NCBI GenBank assembly: GCA_013396915.1
Contig: VWZL01003406.1
Location: 313,078-377,077 of the forward strand
Reading direction: 5' to 3'
DNA length: 64,000 nucleotides
Source of the DNA: Stercorarius parasiticus
Taxonomy: Eukaryota; Chordata; Aves; Charadriiformes; Stercorariidae
This document shows, piece after piece, positions 50,430-62,400 of this stretch; positions within the stretch are counted from its first letter, which is position 1, and every line of letters begins with the position of its first letter. The position numbers and the translations under genes are program-made. Under the pieces are notes generated by a model. It ran no database searches. It was not told the DNA's origin and worked only from the letters and a program-made list of their open reading frames with translations.

Positions 50430-51700
50430 TTTACTTTGCGTTCTCCATTACAAACATGTATGGATCCCACTTAAATCTGCCAAAACCTGAGATAATCACA
50501 ACGGAAAACACTGGGAGATGGCTGGTTCAGAGCCTGTCATGTTATATGCAAAACCAAGACTGGTTTTCCCACTGTGTCACTTTACATTTATCTATATTAA
50601 GCTTTGCCTTACATTTCATTGTTACCTGGTTTTGTAAAGTCCTTCTGTGAGTCTACGCTGCCTGCCCCTGCCCCTCTTACTACCTTGAATAGCATGGTGT
50701 CTTCTGCACACTTCACCACTGTTTGTCTCTAACCAGGACACTTATCTGTTTACCTTTTAGCCAACTACTAATCCATGCTGCAATCTGTCCTCTTGCCCCA
50801 CTAACGCCTTAAAAGCCCTTGGAGAGGGTTTGCCTTTTGGAAACTTCAGTACATTGTTTTAGCAGACTCGATCATCCCATCGATACGCTTGCTGCTGCCT
50901 TGGAAGGACTCCAAGAAGTCTTACAAAGTCATGACTTCTGCCACCAGAGCTGTGCTGAACTCCGTCATCCCAGAGTCTGTTCAACGCTGCCGTTCACCAG
51001 AGCCACTGCTGATCTGTCCAGTACAGGAGTCAGAATGGCCAGCAATTCTCCACATTGCTCCCACCAAAATGTTTTTGTTTTTTTTTCCCCAGACGTTAAA
51101 GTTTCCATTCTCCTGTCTCTGGATGCCAGGGCTGTTCCAAAGGGGTCTGGATACCAGGCTGTACTACCATCAATAAATCATCTACTTCACCCTTAAGCTG
51201 TGTTTGAACTTGTATGTGACTATTACTCAATCCTGATGACTTTTTGAGGTTCCTTACATCCAGCTGTACCACAGCTGCTTCTGCAGTCAGTTTATTTTCG
51301 AAGAGATCCTATGCTGAGCCCTCTCCTCCTCTGTTAGAGCATTCCAGGGTGCAAACCTCCCCAGTTCCTTCCACAATGAACATCAATGCACAAAATTCAC
51401 ATCCCTTTCCTGAAATGGCCTTATCCCCTCTGAGTGCTCCTTTTATAATCTAGTTGTCATGGTACAGCCTGCTGGTAGGCTTCTTTTCCAAACATGTTGT
51501 AAAAGCTATTTTGTTCTTGTTTTGTTCTTTTAGCTAGATTTTTCTCACTCCTCTTTTGGCTTGCTGAATAATATTTTATATTTAAGCCGACAGAGTTTAT
51601 GATATTTACTTTTTCCTATTTATCTTATTTATATTTGTATTTATTTTATTCCTCTTTATCCTATTACATGGTTGTCAGGCACAACCATTTACAGAGTCCT
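50430..51700 (-). mobile_element. Ancient CR1/L3-type LINE, reverse transcriptase relic
   Basis: Heavily decayed but colinear with old amniote CR1/L3-type LINEs in reverse orientation. Reading the minus strand, VLKFPKG (from 50856 to 50831) stands where the first RT box (YLDFxKAF) is expected. KCAEDT (from about 50716 to 50695) stands where the FADDT box is expected, about 130 bases further 3'. This order and spacing are right for a reverse transcriptase. On the plus strand, GAAATGGCCTTATCCCC, GAGTGCTCCTTTTATAATC, GGTAGGCTTCTTTTCC and TACATGGTTGTCAGGC (51411-51684) match the part of these elements upstream of RT. CTACTAATCCATGCTG (50765-50780) and CACTTTACATTTATC (50578-50592) match RT-region and downstream parts. 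Ends are approximate. Confidence 0.7.
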
Positions 51701-54320
51701 TGTCAGTCATGTTAATGATAATAAATATAAGGGTCTGTGACAAACTGTGCTATATGAAATTATCTTCCTGACCAGTCTTGTAGAATAGAGAATTGCTTTC
51801 TCTTTGTAGTTATTCTCATCATCTCAGATAATCACTATAAGGAGCATCCCTAAGCTTTTTCTTTGTTTCTGCGAACAGAAATATTTTCATATCTCTTTCT
51901 AGTCTTTCCTCCATTCAGTCATTGCTACCCTGCAGATTATTCTAGGTAGCCTCACAGAGGGGAGGGGGAGATAAGAAAGTGGGGTCTGCAGTTTCTCCAC
52001 AAAATTTCTACAAATCAGAAGTTATATATACATAGAAGGAAGAATTTAAGCATATTCACTTACAATACTTGGAAGACTCTGATACTACTTCCCTTTTTGC
52101 TGGCGAAGTCTGTAGAGACGAAGATGGCATTTCTTTGGGAGCAGCCATAGTCTTTACACTGTTACATTTGTATAGCCCACTGTGATTCCTGATCATTCCT
52201 TTGGGAAGTTACAGCAGAACCAGTAGAGAAGCAATAAACATACAGAAAGGAAAGACACCACCTCAAACCTAGTTGGTCACAGAGCAATACTTGCGCACAA
52301 CAACTTTCAAAATAGAAGTAATCAGATTTGGCAAGAAGATCAATGGAGAATATTTAAATGTGGTCTATTCTACTAGGCTTTATTCCATAGTATAATCTTT
52401 CGTAACATGAGTATTTCCACTGGACTGGCCCAAAGTACTTCAGATATCGCCTGCACATTTACAAAAAGATGAGCATGCACATCCTGTATCCTTGAATTTG
52501 CTCTAAAAATATGTACAGTACTTACAAATAAAGCTGTGATACATACTCAGGATGGATATTTGTTTGTGATTGGCAGTTCACGCACGTTTGGCATGACGCA
52601 AAAGTGCTTCAAATATCTTATAAATGCAATTCACACTTTGACTGTTGAGGGGGTTTGTGCAAATTATTTTTAGCACTACAAGGAAAATGTTTATTAACTT
52701 AATTGTCACAGAAAATAAAGATTTTGGAATATAAATATAAATAGTTACACACAAAGACACATCCTTGGAATATAAAGTCCTAAGTTAGTCTTGACAATAA
52801 TCTTCTGATTATGCTAGGTTTATTTTCTTCTACTGTAGTTAAGATCATATCTAATAGCATAATTATGTGCCACAAATAGCCTAGCCACCCTTTAAAACAA
52901 TAAAGCAGCTTCAATAATGTTTCTATATTATTTTTGAAACAACTTCTATATTTTAAAGGAAGCAACCTATTCATACATTTTCATTCATCTTATAGAATTT
53001 TAGTAAGTACATAGCTTATTCACTGATTGTTGGACTTGTCTTCAGTGATTGCAGACGAAATAAATATCCACCATCATTAATTAGATTTAATTAGAGTTTT
53101 CAAGATAAAGGGTCGCTGTTGTTCTGTGCTATTATGTTGACCCAAAAGGATACACTTCTACACCCTACTTTGTTTTTCTTGATATACTAATATGCTTCAG
53201 CATTTCTGTTCTAACCTAGAATCATGACCTCTAATTGATAATGATGTCTCTCAAAAAGATATTGACCTTTGATGACCTTATCAAGGATATCTATATAAAT
53301 AAATTCTAGAGAAAGACCTGACTGCTCTAAAAAAGGGCAGTAATTTCAAAGCAGGAAAAACCACTGGCCAGTTACATATTTATCTTAAATACATAAAGGT
53401 GAACTTGGTCCTGCCATTTCCTAACGGAGAACTCTCGGGAATGCAAAGCTAAGCTGCAGGAAAGGAAAGAGTTAAGCAATATTAAATTGCGTTCATTCAG
53501 CCTGACCTTTCTCAAAGCTAGCTATAAATTTGGACAGACTTTGGTAGCATACTTCCTCTTCTCTGTAGTCTATGAAATTTCCTCTATTCCTAAACCTCTG
53601 AGCAGCTTTGTCAATCAACATCTTTCTTTTCCTCCAGTGAACTCCCCAGTCCTGAAAACACTGCAGTAAAGCTCTCCAATGAGTCTTACCCACCCAAATC
53701 CAGGTCATCTGCTCTGCGGCAAGAAGCCACAGTGGTGCAGATGGCCACGTATAGGTATCTGATTCCTACCGACACAAGCCAGCAGAAGCATGAGAATTGC
53801 TTTAACTAGATTGGCAAAGATTCGCTATATTCAGGATTGACCGATTTCAGCAACAGTGCAACCATCAGCAAAGTCAAGCCATTTATGTAGAGTATCAAGA
53901 GAGGGTACAAAGCCAAAACGTGTCTACCAGAAGTATGAAAACCCTTTTTTCTCATACTTTAAAAATAAGCAATGGAAAACAAGTGTATTTTCCCCATACA
54001 AAGAAAATATTTTCTTGTACAAAAAAAAAAAGAGTAAAAGTACCAGTTTCTTTTCCATATGACTGTTCCTAGAAACATTCCAGGGATACATCTGAGGCAT
54101 ATTTGGAAATGCACTAGCTATATGTTTATGTAGTCACTCCATGAAGGGTTCAATATTGTCAGGTTAAGCATTGCATATAATAGCAACTTGCATGATGTCA
54201 CTACTCTGTTAGTTAAAACATTACTAAAAGAAAAGGGCTGTTCTTATTCATTGGCAAATGTGTCTTTTAATGATAATGCTTTTTATCTCCCAGTTTTGTA
54301 TAGTATCTTGTGATTTTGTG

Positions 54321-54334
54321 GTAACTATGGCAAC
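54321..54334 (+). promoter_or_regulatory. RFX X-box match
   Basis: GTAACTATGGCAAC fits the X-box consensus GTHNYYATRRNAAC at every position. RFX factors bind such sites in promoters and enhancers, often of cilia genes. About 0.4 matches are expected by chance in a window of this size on both strands, so this alone is weak. Confidence 0.3.
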
Positions 54335-54400
54335 TATTCATTTTTGTTCTGAATAAAAGTGTGTTGTAAATCCATGCGACTTGCTGGCAAATAAATTAAG

Positions 54401-54412
54401 GCCACCTGCTGG
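54401..54412 (-). promoter_or_regulatory. CTCF consensus match
   Basis: On the minus strand it reads CCAGCAGGTGGC, a perfect match to the CTCF core CCASYAGRKGGC. It has the same orientation as the matches at 12092 and 39758. Binding is inference. Confidence 0.4.
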
Positions 54413-55189
54413 AAGTACTATGCCAGCGTTCAGTTTTCCCACTTAGCTTTAAATTGACATGTTCACTGTTGAAGAAAGTGTCCATCTCTGCTGAGGAAAA
54501 AAAAGATTTGTCCTGAGTAGGTAGAAAAGGTCATTCCGTTCAGTGCACAAAACACTGGTGCTGATGACTACCGACCAAGGATTGAGTCAGTCAGGCTGAG
54601 CAAAGAAAACATTGGAATTACCTTTTAAAAAGCGATGACATCAATACCAGCCAAGAGGAAAGAAACAGGGGGAAAAAAAAGGATGAGAGGTGAAACTACA
54701 GTGGAAACTAACCTGCCTCCTAGAAAGAGCAGCCTAACTCCTAGGTGTGAGAGCATGTTTTGGTAGTGCCAGCATAGGCTGTGGTGAGCAGAATCACTGA
54801 CACAACACCCTGTAGCTCCTCGCTGCTGACTGCCCTGCTGCCATTCTCCAGGCCAGTGTAACCTTGTCAACCTTACAAAACACCTGCTAGTACCTAATTC
54901 CTCTTAAAACAATGTCTCCAAATTTTTATTACTACATTTTCAGCACCACATAATTCAATGGATTAAAGCGTCTCAGCAATATATTTTTCCCTTCCCAACT
55001 CACTCTCATCTGTTTCCCCTCTTTTACTTCTTTAGAAAAATAGGAGACTTTCACTCAAGTCAGTTAATGCTAAAAGGTACAATTATACTTCTGTCCATAT
55101 TGTGGCAGCTGCCTGCATTCCCAGCGTACCTGAAATTTCAAATACATCCCCTGTTACTTAGGCCTTGTTCTGGTCTGTCATCAGTATAA

Positions 55190-55303
55190 CACAGAATCGT
55201 AGAGTAATTCAGGTTGCAAGGGATCTCAGGAGGTTCTCTGGTCTAACCTGCCATTCAGAGTGCAGAGTCAAAATTGCTTTCAGACCAGGTTGCTCAATCT
55301 GAT
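55190..55303 (-). mobile_element. Old CR1 3' fragment
   Basis: CACAGAATCGTAGAGTAATTC, then GGTTGCAAGGGATCTCAGGA and CAGACCAGGTTGCTCAATC, is a diverged reverse complement of a CR1 3' end, close in layout to CR1 types with a GGGACCTC(T)GGAGG tail. It is clearly more diverged than the other avian copies here. The right border is uncertain. Confidence 0.8.
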
Positions 55304-58300
55304 TTCAGCAGAGTTCTTCCTGACATGTCTGGGTATAAGTGAAAGAAAAAACAGCCTGCAGCAAAAGTAATCATTTGATAATTTGATGAAGGGCATTGCA
55401 AACAAAGGTTAACATAATAGTCATATTTCTTTTTAATCCAAACAGTAGTTTATCTTGAAATATTATCTCCAGAATTACTTTCAGAATTCCCTATCCAACC
55501 TTAGTATCAACTTTCATGGCATTACTTCTCCAGATAAAATTCAGGGTGTGTATAAATTTTATGTAATTGAAACCTGGAAGATTTATGCCCTTTGAAAGCC
55601 ATTATTATACCATTATCTTCCAAAGCATTAATTAATAATAAATGCTTCATTCATCACGAAGCTAAGCTAAGCATAATTTTTTCACATCCTCCCAGTTCTA
55701 GGATCCCAATTCTATTAAAAAAGCTTAGCACTAGCACATCTTCATTTCCAGATGCTTAAGTCTCTTAACTGCAGAATTGATGCAGCAGCATGTTTTAGTA
55801 TTATTACTTCTCAGATTAAGCTAAAACAAGTATCTGTTTGCTTTCCTTTTCCCATCTACAAGACTTCTTTACATTAGCTCTTTATTTTGGAAAAAAGCAA
55901 GAATTGATGTTTTAAGTAAATTATTTCAACACAGCTGGGCAAAGCATTAGATCTCACAAACACTATCAGCAGTTTCCACTTTGCTACATTACCATAACAT
56001 CAGGTTGAGGCTCTAGAAGTCTGAAATCATTATTTTCTGAATTTCAGATACACATAATTTTTCAGTGGAGATGCATTTATAATAGGCCAATGAAAGTAAA
56101 TAACATACATGAATTTTAGGAAGACCAGTGTTGGATTAAAGCCAATTTTGACAGGTCTGCCAATCTATGTATCGTGCTCAGGGAGACCTCCAATTCGAAC
56201 AGGTTTTCTTCAGAGTCAGAGATCACTGCTCCAGTGATTCTGCCTTAAATCTGACAAAGCTTAATGGAAATAATATCAAATCAAAAGTAGCATCCCTTGC
56301 TCCAACTCACAGAAAAATGCCAAAGCAAGGAGAATTTTGCCCGCTGAGCATCTAGGTGAAATAGGAGCTAGAACCTCTCCCCTGCTTCCCTTCAGTGGGG
56401 CACAGCAACTGATAAAATGTAGTTTCCAACCTACCAGATTCCTCTATGGAGTACAAGAAGCAATATTTCACAGAAAAAGTATGAGCATCCCCTCCTGGAA
56501 ATGGCAAAAGTCCCTCTCCATCATGTATTTTTCCAGATTCAAATTGCCCACTGGAATTTATGCTCATGCATAATTTATGCACAGTAAGTATAGGGTTATG
56601 TTAGGGTTTTATGTTACTGCTCTGAATACCTTTTCTATCACCTCAACATACCACACAGGCTATGCTAAATTGTAATATCAGTTGTTGCCTTCGTCCAAGT
56701 AAAGAGAAACAGGAGCCAAATGTGACAGTTATCTGTATCATTAGTCAAGATACAGCAACATTACCAGCAGTGTGGCTTTTAAATTTGGAGAAGATCTTTA
56801 AGATGTCATCTTAACTGCAGTAGAGGAAAGCATGATCCAAACCCCAAAAACAAGTACAGGGAGACAAGACGAATGAAGGGAAAGTCTGGTTAATAGCTGG
56901 TGCAGGGAGGAGTCCCTATAAGACAGGATTAAGCAGGCTTTGAAAATCTTTCTAGGATTCAAAGATGAAAACTGCAAGCACACAGTGAATCAATTAGGCA
57001 CACCATTAATTTAGTTTTATAATTTTATCCATATTTACATACTTACATATCCAGGATTTACATACTTTAGTCAATACATTTCCTTCTCGATCTCAACTTG
57101 TTCACTGAACACGACTCTACGGGACAAGAAATAAAGTGAGCACATTTGGACCTTCAGGATTGCAATCTCAATTTACACTAATATTCCCATTAATGTAAGC
57201 AAAGACAAGATGAAACACAGCCTTCAGCACTTTTCAACAGCTACCAGTAGGACTTACAGTTTAGGGGGAGAGCAGCTGAAGCTAAAACACAATTTAACCA
57301 GAAAAGAAAAGCCCAAACTGCAAAATCTGTTATTGACTCATGTCTCATAAAAAATGCTCCAAGATCTTCTGCATCAATACAGGATTGGATCAGTCATTTT
57401 ATTATTCTGAACACGGTAAAGATCTATAGGTCAGGAATAAGAATGTTTGCTTTATATTTTCTTGAGAGGTGAAACTTCTTAACTGAAACTTACACTTAAT
57501 CATCTCCAAATCCCAGGCTATATCTGCTGATCCCTGTTTCGATTTAAAATAAAATTCATTTTCTGGTTTGCTGCATGACTTTTATTTCAGATTTGACTTA
57601 GAGATTTATGAACGGGATATAGCTTTTCTTGCTGAACACTTGAACAATCTTGGTCCCTGTGGTGATTTCCACATTGCCACAAGTGGGAAGAAACACTCAC
57701 TACTGTAAAATGATATGACATCCCTACTTCAGAAGCCAAAACAAATTTTTGAAGGGTGAAGCGTTCAGTTGCAGGAGGGATGGAAACCCAAGGGGATGTA
57801 GCCCTTCCAGTATTCTGAAAAGGCAATGCCAGTTTTCAATTCACTACTACTTAATTACGAAACAGAGAGAAGCCGGGTACACAATGAATCATCATCGGTA
57901 TGGAAATGGGGGGACAGGGAGGTTATTGATTGAACTCAGTTTCCCCTGTAGCCACTAACACTGAAATTTGACTGTGACTCAGAGTGAAATGATTTCTCCT
58001 CAAGATAACTGCTCCACACTGCACTGTACAATTTACCGTGAAGGGCATTATTTATAGCAAATGGACCATAGGGTTCTGAAGACAGAGTTGATCGCAGCAC
58101 TGCACACCGGCATGACCCCTTGCAGCACGACTTCTCTGCTGCCACACATCCTGGGTTAATGCCTTAAGCAGCGCTGATTACTTGCAGACCCAAATTCTTT
58201 GGTACCTCAACTTGCAACTCCCCTTCCCAGTGCCAGTTACAAATACGACAGAGCTGGTCTTTTCTACTTGCCCTAGTACCCAAGTACAGGTTGAGGTACA

Positions 58301-59017
58301 AAATGGTCTGGAGCAAAGGCAAAATTCAATGCGTTCAAATTCAAAAGTGCAATGCTTAGGAGCCACCTTTGGTTGCTTGCTTGACCCTGGGGAGGGTTTG
58401 CTTAATGCCTAGAAACACTCTGCATTTTACAGAGCTAAATTTATTCAGTGTCCAGCTGACAGTGACTATGAGTTTCAATAGCGCGGGATAAACCCACTCA
58501 GTGCACCCCACAGGCCTGTTTTCTTTAATGTCCATACCAGAATTCCCATGGAAGCACACCACAGCTCCATCCCTGCTATCATACTTGAGTCTTCTTCCAG
58601 AGGAAAGCCTCCACAAAAACCGTATGTACATATATCCATTTAATACACATTGAACCGTAGGCGTCTGGAGTATAACAAATGCCAGTGACTTTGAGGCCAA
58701 ATGACTTTTTTAAATGGGATTTATTGCCTATATCGTGAGGTCAGTGAGGTAACGGGTGGGGTTTTTGTTTGGTTTTTGTGTTTTGATATTCTGTGTGTTT
58801 TGATGCCTGATATCACTGGAACCAGGTGACTCTGTTCTTTTTAAAACAACACACTAGGAACCTATCCAAACATTCAGGCACCTCAATGCTATTAGAGATC
58901 TTGCCTCTGTGCACTCATACTTTTAGCCTGGGACCTGGGACTCAGACATTTAGAAAAGTGACAGAAGGAACAAATTAATTGAGAACTGAAAATTATTCTG
59001 TACAAACCTGTTTGAGG
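55304..59017. other. Non-coding DNA, nothing recognised
   Basis: No supported gene. Open frames on both strands between 57580 and 58700 reach 60 to 114 codons but resemble no family. A T/G-rich tract lies at 58757-58786. Confidence 0.5.
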
Positions 59018-59416
59018 AATCATAGAATCATAGAATGGTTCGGGTTGGAAGGGACCTTAAAGATCATCTAGTTCCAACCCCCCTGCCCTGGGCAGGAAAA
59101 CCTCCCACTAGACCAGGCTGCTCAAAGCCCCATCCAACCTGGTCTTGAACACTTCCAGGGATGGGGCATTGACAACTTCCCTGGGCAACCTGTTCCAGTG
59201 TCTCACCACCCTCACAGGAAAGAATTTCTTCCTGATATCCAAATCCACCCTCCTTCAGCTTGAAACCGTTACCCCGTGTCCTATCACTACACTCCCTGAT
59301 AAAGAGTCCCTCCCCATCCTTCCTATAGGCCCCCTTTAGGTACTGGAAGGCTGCTATAAGGTCTCCCTGGAGCCTTCTCTTCTCCAGACTGAACAACCCC
59401 AACTCTTTCAGCCTGA
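59018..59416 (-). mobile_element. CR1 retrotransposon, 3' fragment, 0.4 kb
   Basis: It starts with the reverse complement of the octamer end (AATCATAGAATCATAG) and 3' UTR. On the minus strand it encodes the C-terminal ORF2 part: [31 protein letters not shown] and [17 protein letters not shown]. The frame then slips and the usual FFTVRVVRHW segment is read out of frame, so this copy is dead. Similarity ends near CCTG at 59415. Confidence 0.97.
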
Positions 59417-62400
59417 TGATTCAGGAAGAATCATCAAATAGAAAATACAAATGTGCCGGATTCAGATCAAAGTTTAGCTGGAAAACACATAACTTTCAGA
59501 ATACCAGGGAGCTCAAAACAGTAAAATCAATGTTCAAAGTGAAAAAACAGATGAAATTCATAAGAAACGAGTAACAAAACTACACCTTCACAGATGAAGC
59601 ACTTGAAGGCTACATATTTTGGAGATAGGCGTACATTAGTTTTCAGATATTGTACTTTACATGAAAATGAAATGGGACATTAATCACTAATTCACCGATT
59701 AATATAACATGCTCACATTTTAATGAGCCAGCTGAAAATTTTTACCTCTTTTACAGTTCTGCTTTGCAAAGCACTTCCCAAATAATTAATTTCAAGCAAC
59801 TCACTCTATTCTACCAGTATCTTCCTGACTATCTAGCATTGCTCATATACTCAATTTCCAAAGCATTTCACTTCAAAATGAGATGAACAGAAGTGTGACT
59901 CATGTACACCTAGGAGCACTGAACCATTTGGCACTTCCTTCATCACAAAGCACAATCACTGTACTGGAGAGCTCTCTTGCATTATTTCACCTGATTTACA
60001 GTATAGCAAATTCTATTTTTTTCCACAAAACAAAAGTAGCAAAACATAATTGAAAGTATCATTTATTCAGTGTTTTGCATCTTCAAATACTCTACAAGCA
60101 TGAATCTTCACAAAATCCTTTACAGTTAGAAAGTACATACTTCCAGCACTTTATTTAAAATTGAAGAAAATAGCCCTATCAATCTTAGATACATGTATGC
60201 CTCCACAACTTTGAAAGTATTTATTTGCTTCACTTTGTATGTGAGGAAGCAATATCATATTAGCCTCTTTTTACTGCAAAGCACTGAGACATGTGGTCTT
60301 GAATTCACAACATTTTAGATTAGGAACAAAGTCAGTCTGGGGTCCCTGTTTAAAAGGGAGATAAAATGGCCAGTCCAGAAGACAGTTACTATCTTCAGTT
60401 AACTGACTTGTCTGCTGTGTTATCACCCTCTGTTGATTTTAGCAGTAACCCATGGTAACTAGGGTACTTAGGTTAAAAGACCATAGTGAATGAATCGAAG
60501 TATGGTGGCATACCAGAACGTGTTTGTCAGAAGAGGAAAAGACGGTTCAGCATCTTTCAAGACCTAGCAGAGCCCACCCCACCTCCAAAGATGGACTTTA
60601 CAAAAGCATCACAGAAAGTGGTCATTTATATCTCTTTTAAAAACCTATCCCAGCATGACTGAATTATTCACTAAAGCACACAGAGCAAAAGACTGTTGCA
60701 GCCAGGACTGGACTGCAGAGCAGCCTTGCCCTCACAGTTTGCCTATCCCTCAGACAGCAAACAAAGTTAAACCAGGGTACTCAACATTAAGGAACTCCTT
60801 TCACATACCACCCTGCTCTGCAAAGCCTTCTGACTTCTGTTCAGTATATTTTTGAACATGGAAATGGTAACAACAATAAATACTCAACTCATCCATAAGC
60901 AATTGCCATGTGATGAATATAGGCACCCATATCTGAATGGGTTAGATGAAAATATTCTGACATTTCTCTCACTTGCTATGACTGTCACTCATTCAAAAAA
61001 TCTTAAGATAAGTTACAGTAACGTACAGGGTAGGCTCAGTAAAGACTGATACAAAAATGGCCTACTTGATCAAAGAGAGAATTGTATCTAACAGGTTATA
61101 TAAAAGACAACAGGGCCAATATTTGTAATGCATAAGTAAAGAAAATCTCAGGGGACAGACGAGCCTGAAAGGATCAGATACTGTTCTCAATTACATGGAT
61201 ATCAATCTGAGATAAGTGCCACTGACATTGGTTTCAAACACACAAGTTTTAATTGAGATCAAAATCTGGCCAGTGTCTCAACTTTTGGTAGATCTGATAT
61301 TCTGTCTGCACTATATTCCCAGGCAATTTGAATGAATACCTGTTTCAAGCAGGCATTCATCTCAGTCTGACCATATGCAAAAAAATTTCAACAAGTATGT
61401 GTCACGTGCAAGCCATATTAAGTTCTATTAAGCTAAAATTCGAGGTGAAGTCAAAAACATAAAATTATACCAGGAAAAAACAGAAAGAATGAAAATGCTG
61501 TAATAATGGTAATCAAAAACTGTACCAACCCCAAGAGTTTTTATCACTGTAAGAAAATGCTCTCTTACTTGAAGGGGTTGATCAGCAGAGAAGTGTAGGA
61601 TAGCAGTGATTATCCCAAGCCTTAGTTTGCAGCCCATAGCAGCGCATGGCTGAAGAAAACAGAACTGAAGATGAATTTTTAAAGCTTATCACCAAAGGCA
61701 CCTTGTAAATACACAGAAAGCGCAAGTTCTACAAAAGCTGTAGTTCTGCTGCTAATGCTGTGATTCCTGAGGTGGCCTCATTATTTTTCTCTTATACTAT
61801 ATAAAACCATCAAGCATCATCAAAGACATTTGTAACAAAGTTGGTTTTTTTGGTTTTTTTTAATGATGAGAACAAAGCTCATACAGAAACATTTCTCAAG
61901 GACAGGATAGAGTTGTATAGTCCAGCCATACTGTGAGTAGATTATGGTATATAAGGTTCAGTGTGTCTCTTGAGAAAAAGATTTTGAGAGAGTCTGAAGC
62001 CAAAAAACAAAACCAAACACGGATCCAAGGATCAGACAGCACCTGCCCTCAGCGATGTTCATGGGGTAGTCAGACAGCAAGTAGGGTTCTTCAGATGCTA
62101 TTTGCATTTCAGTGGTATTGCTGGTCCTACCACTACAACAATGCACAAGTTTGTCTGAAAGACTATGAACAGCTCACTCAAGGACTTTTCTACATATTAC
62201 CAGATAATACAGGTAAATGAACATAGAGCTTAAGATATTTTTAGGTCCCAGTAGCACAAATCCAAAGCCCAGCACACCTGAACACTTCATCCAGGGACCG
62301 TGCCTTTTCTTATGGGTTTGTACTAGGCCTGGCACAAAGAGGATCTGCAGCACCCACATGCTCTTGGATCACAACAAAAATATTCAGTAAAAACAAGGGC

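Larger units (their letters stand above)
51701..55189. other. Non-coding AT-rich DNA with two regulatory-like motifs
   Basis: No supported gene. There is an A-rich run near 54021-54031. An RFX X-box match and a CTCF match lie close together at 54321-54412 (listed separately). Nothing else is recognised. Confidence 0.5.
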
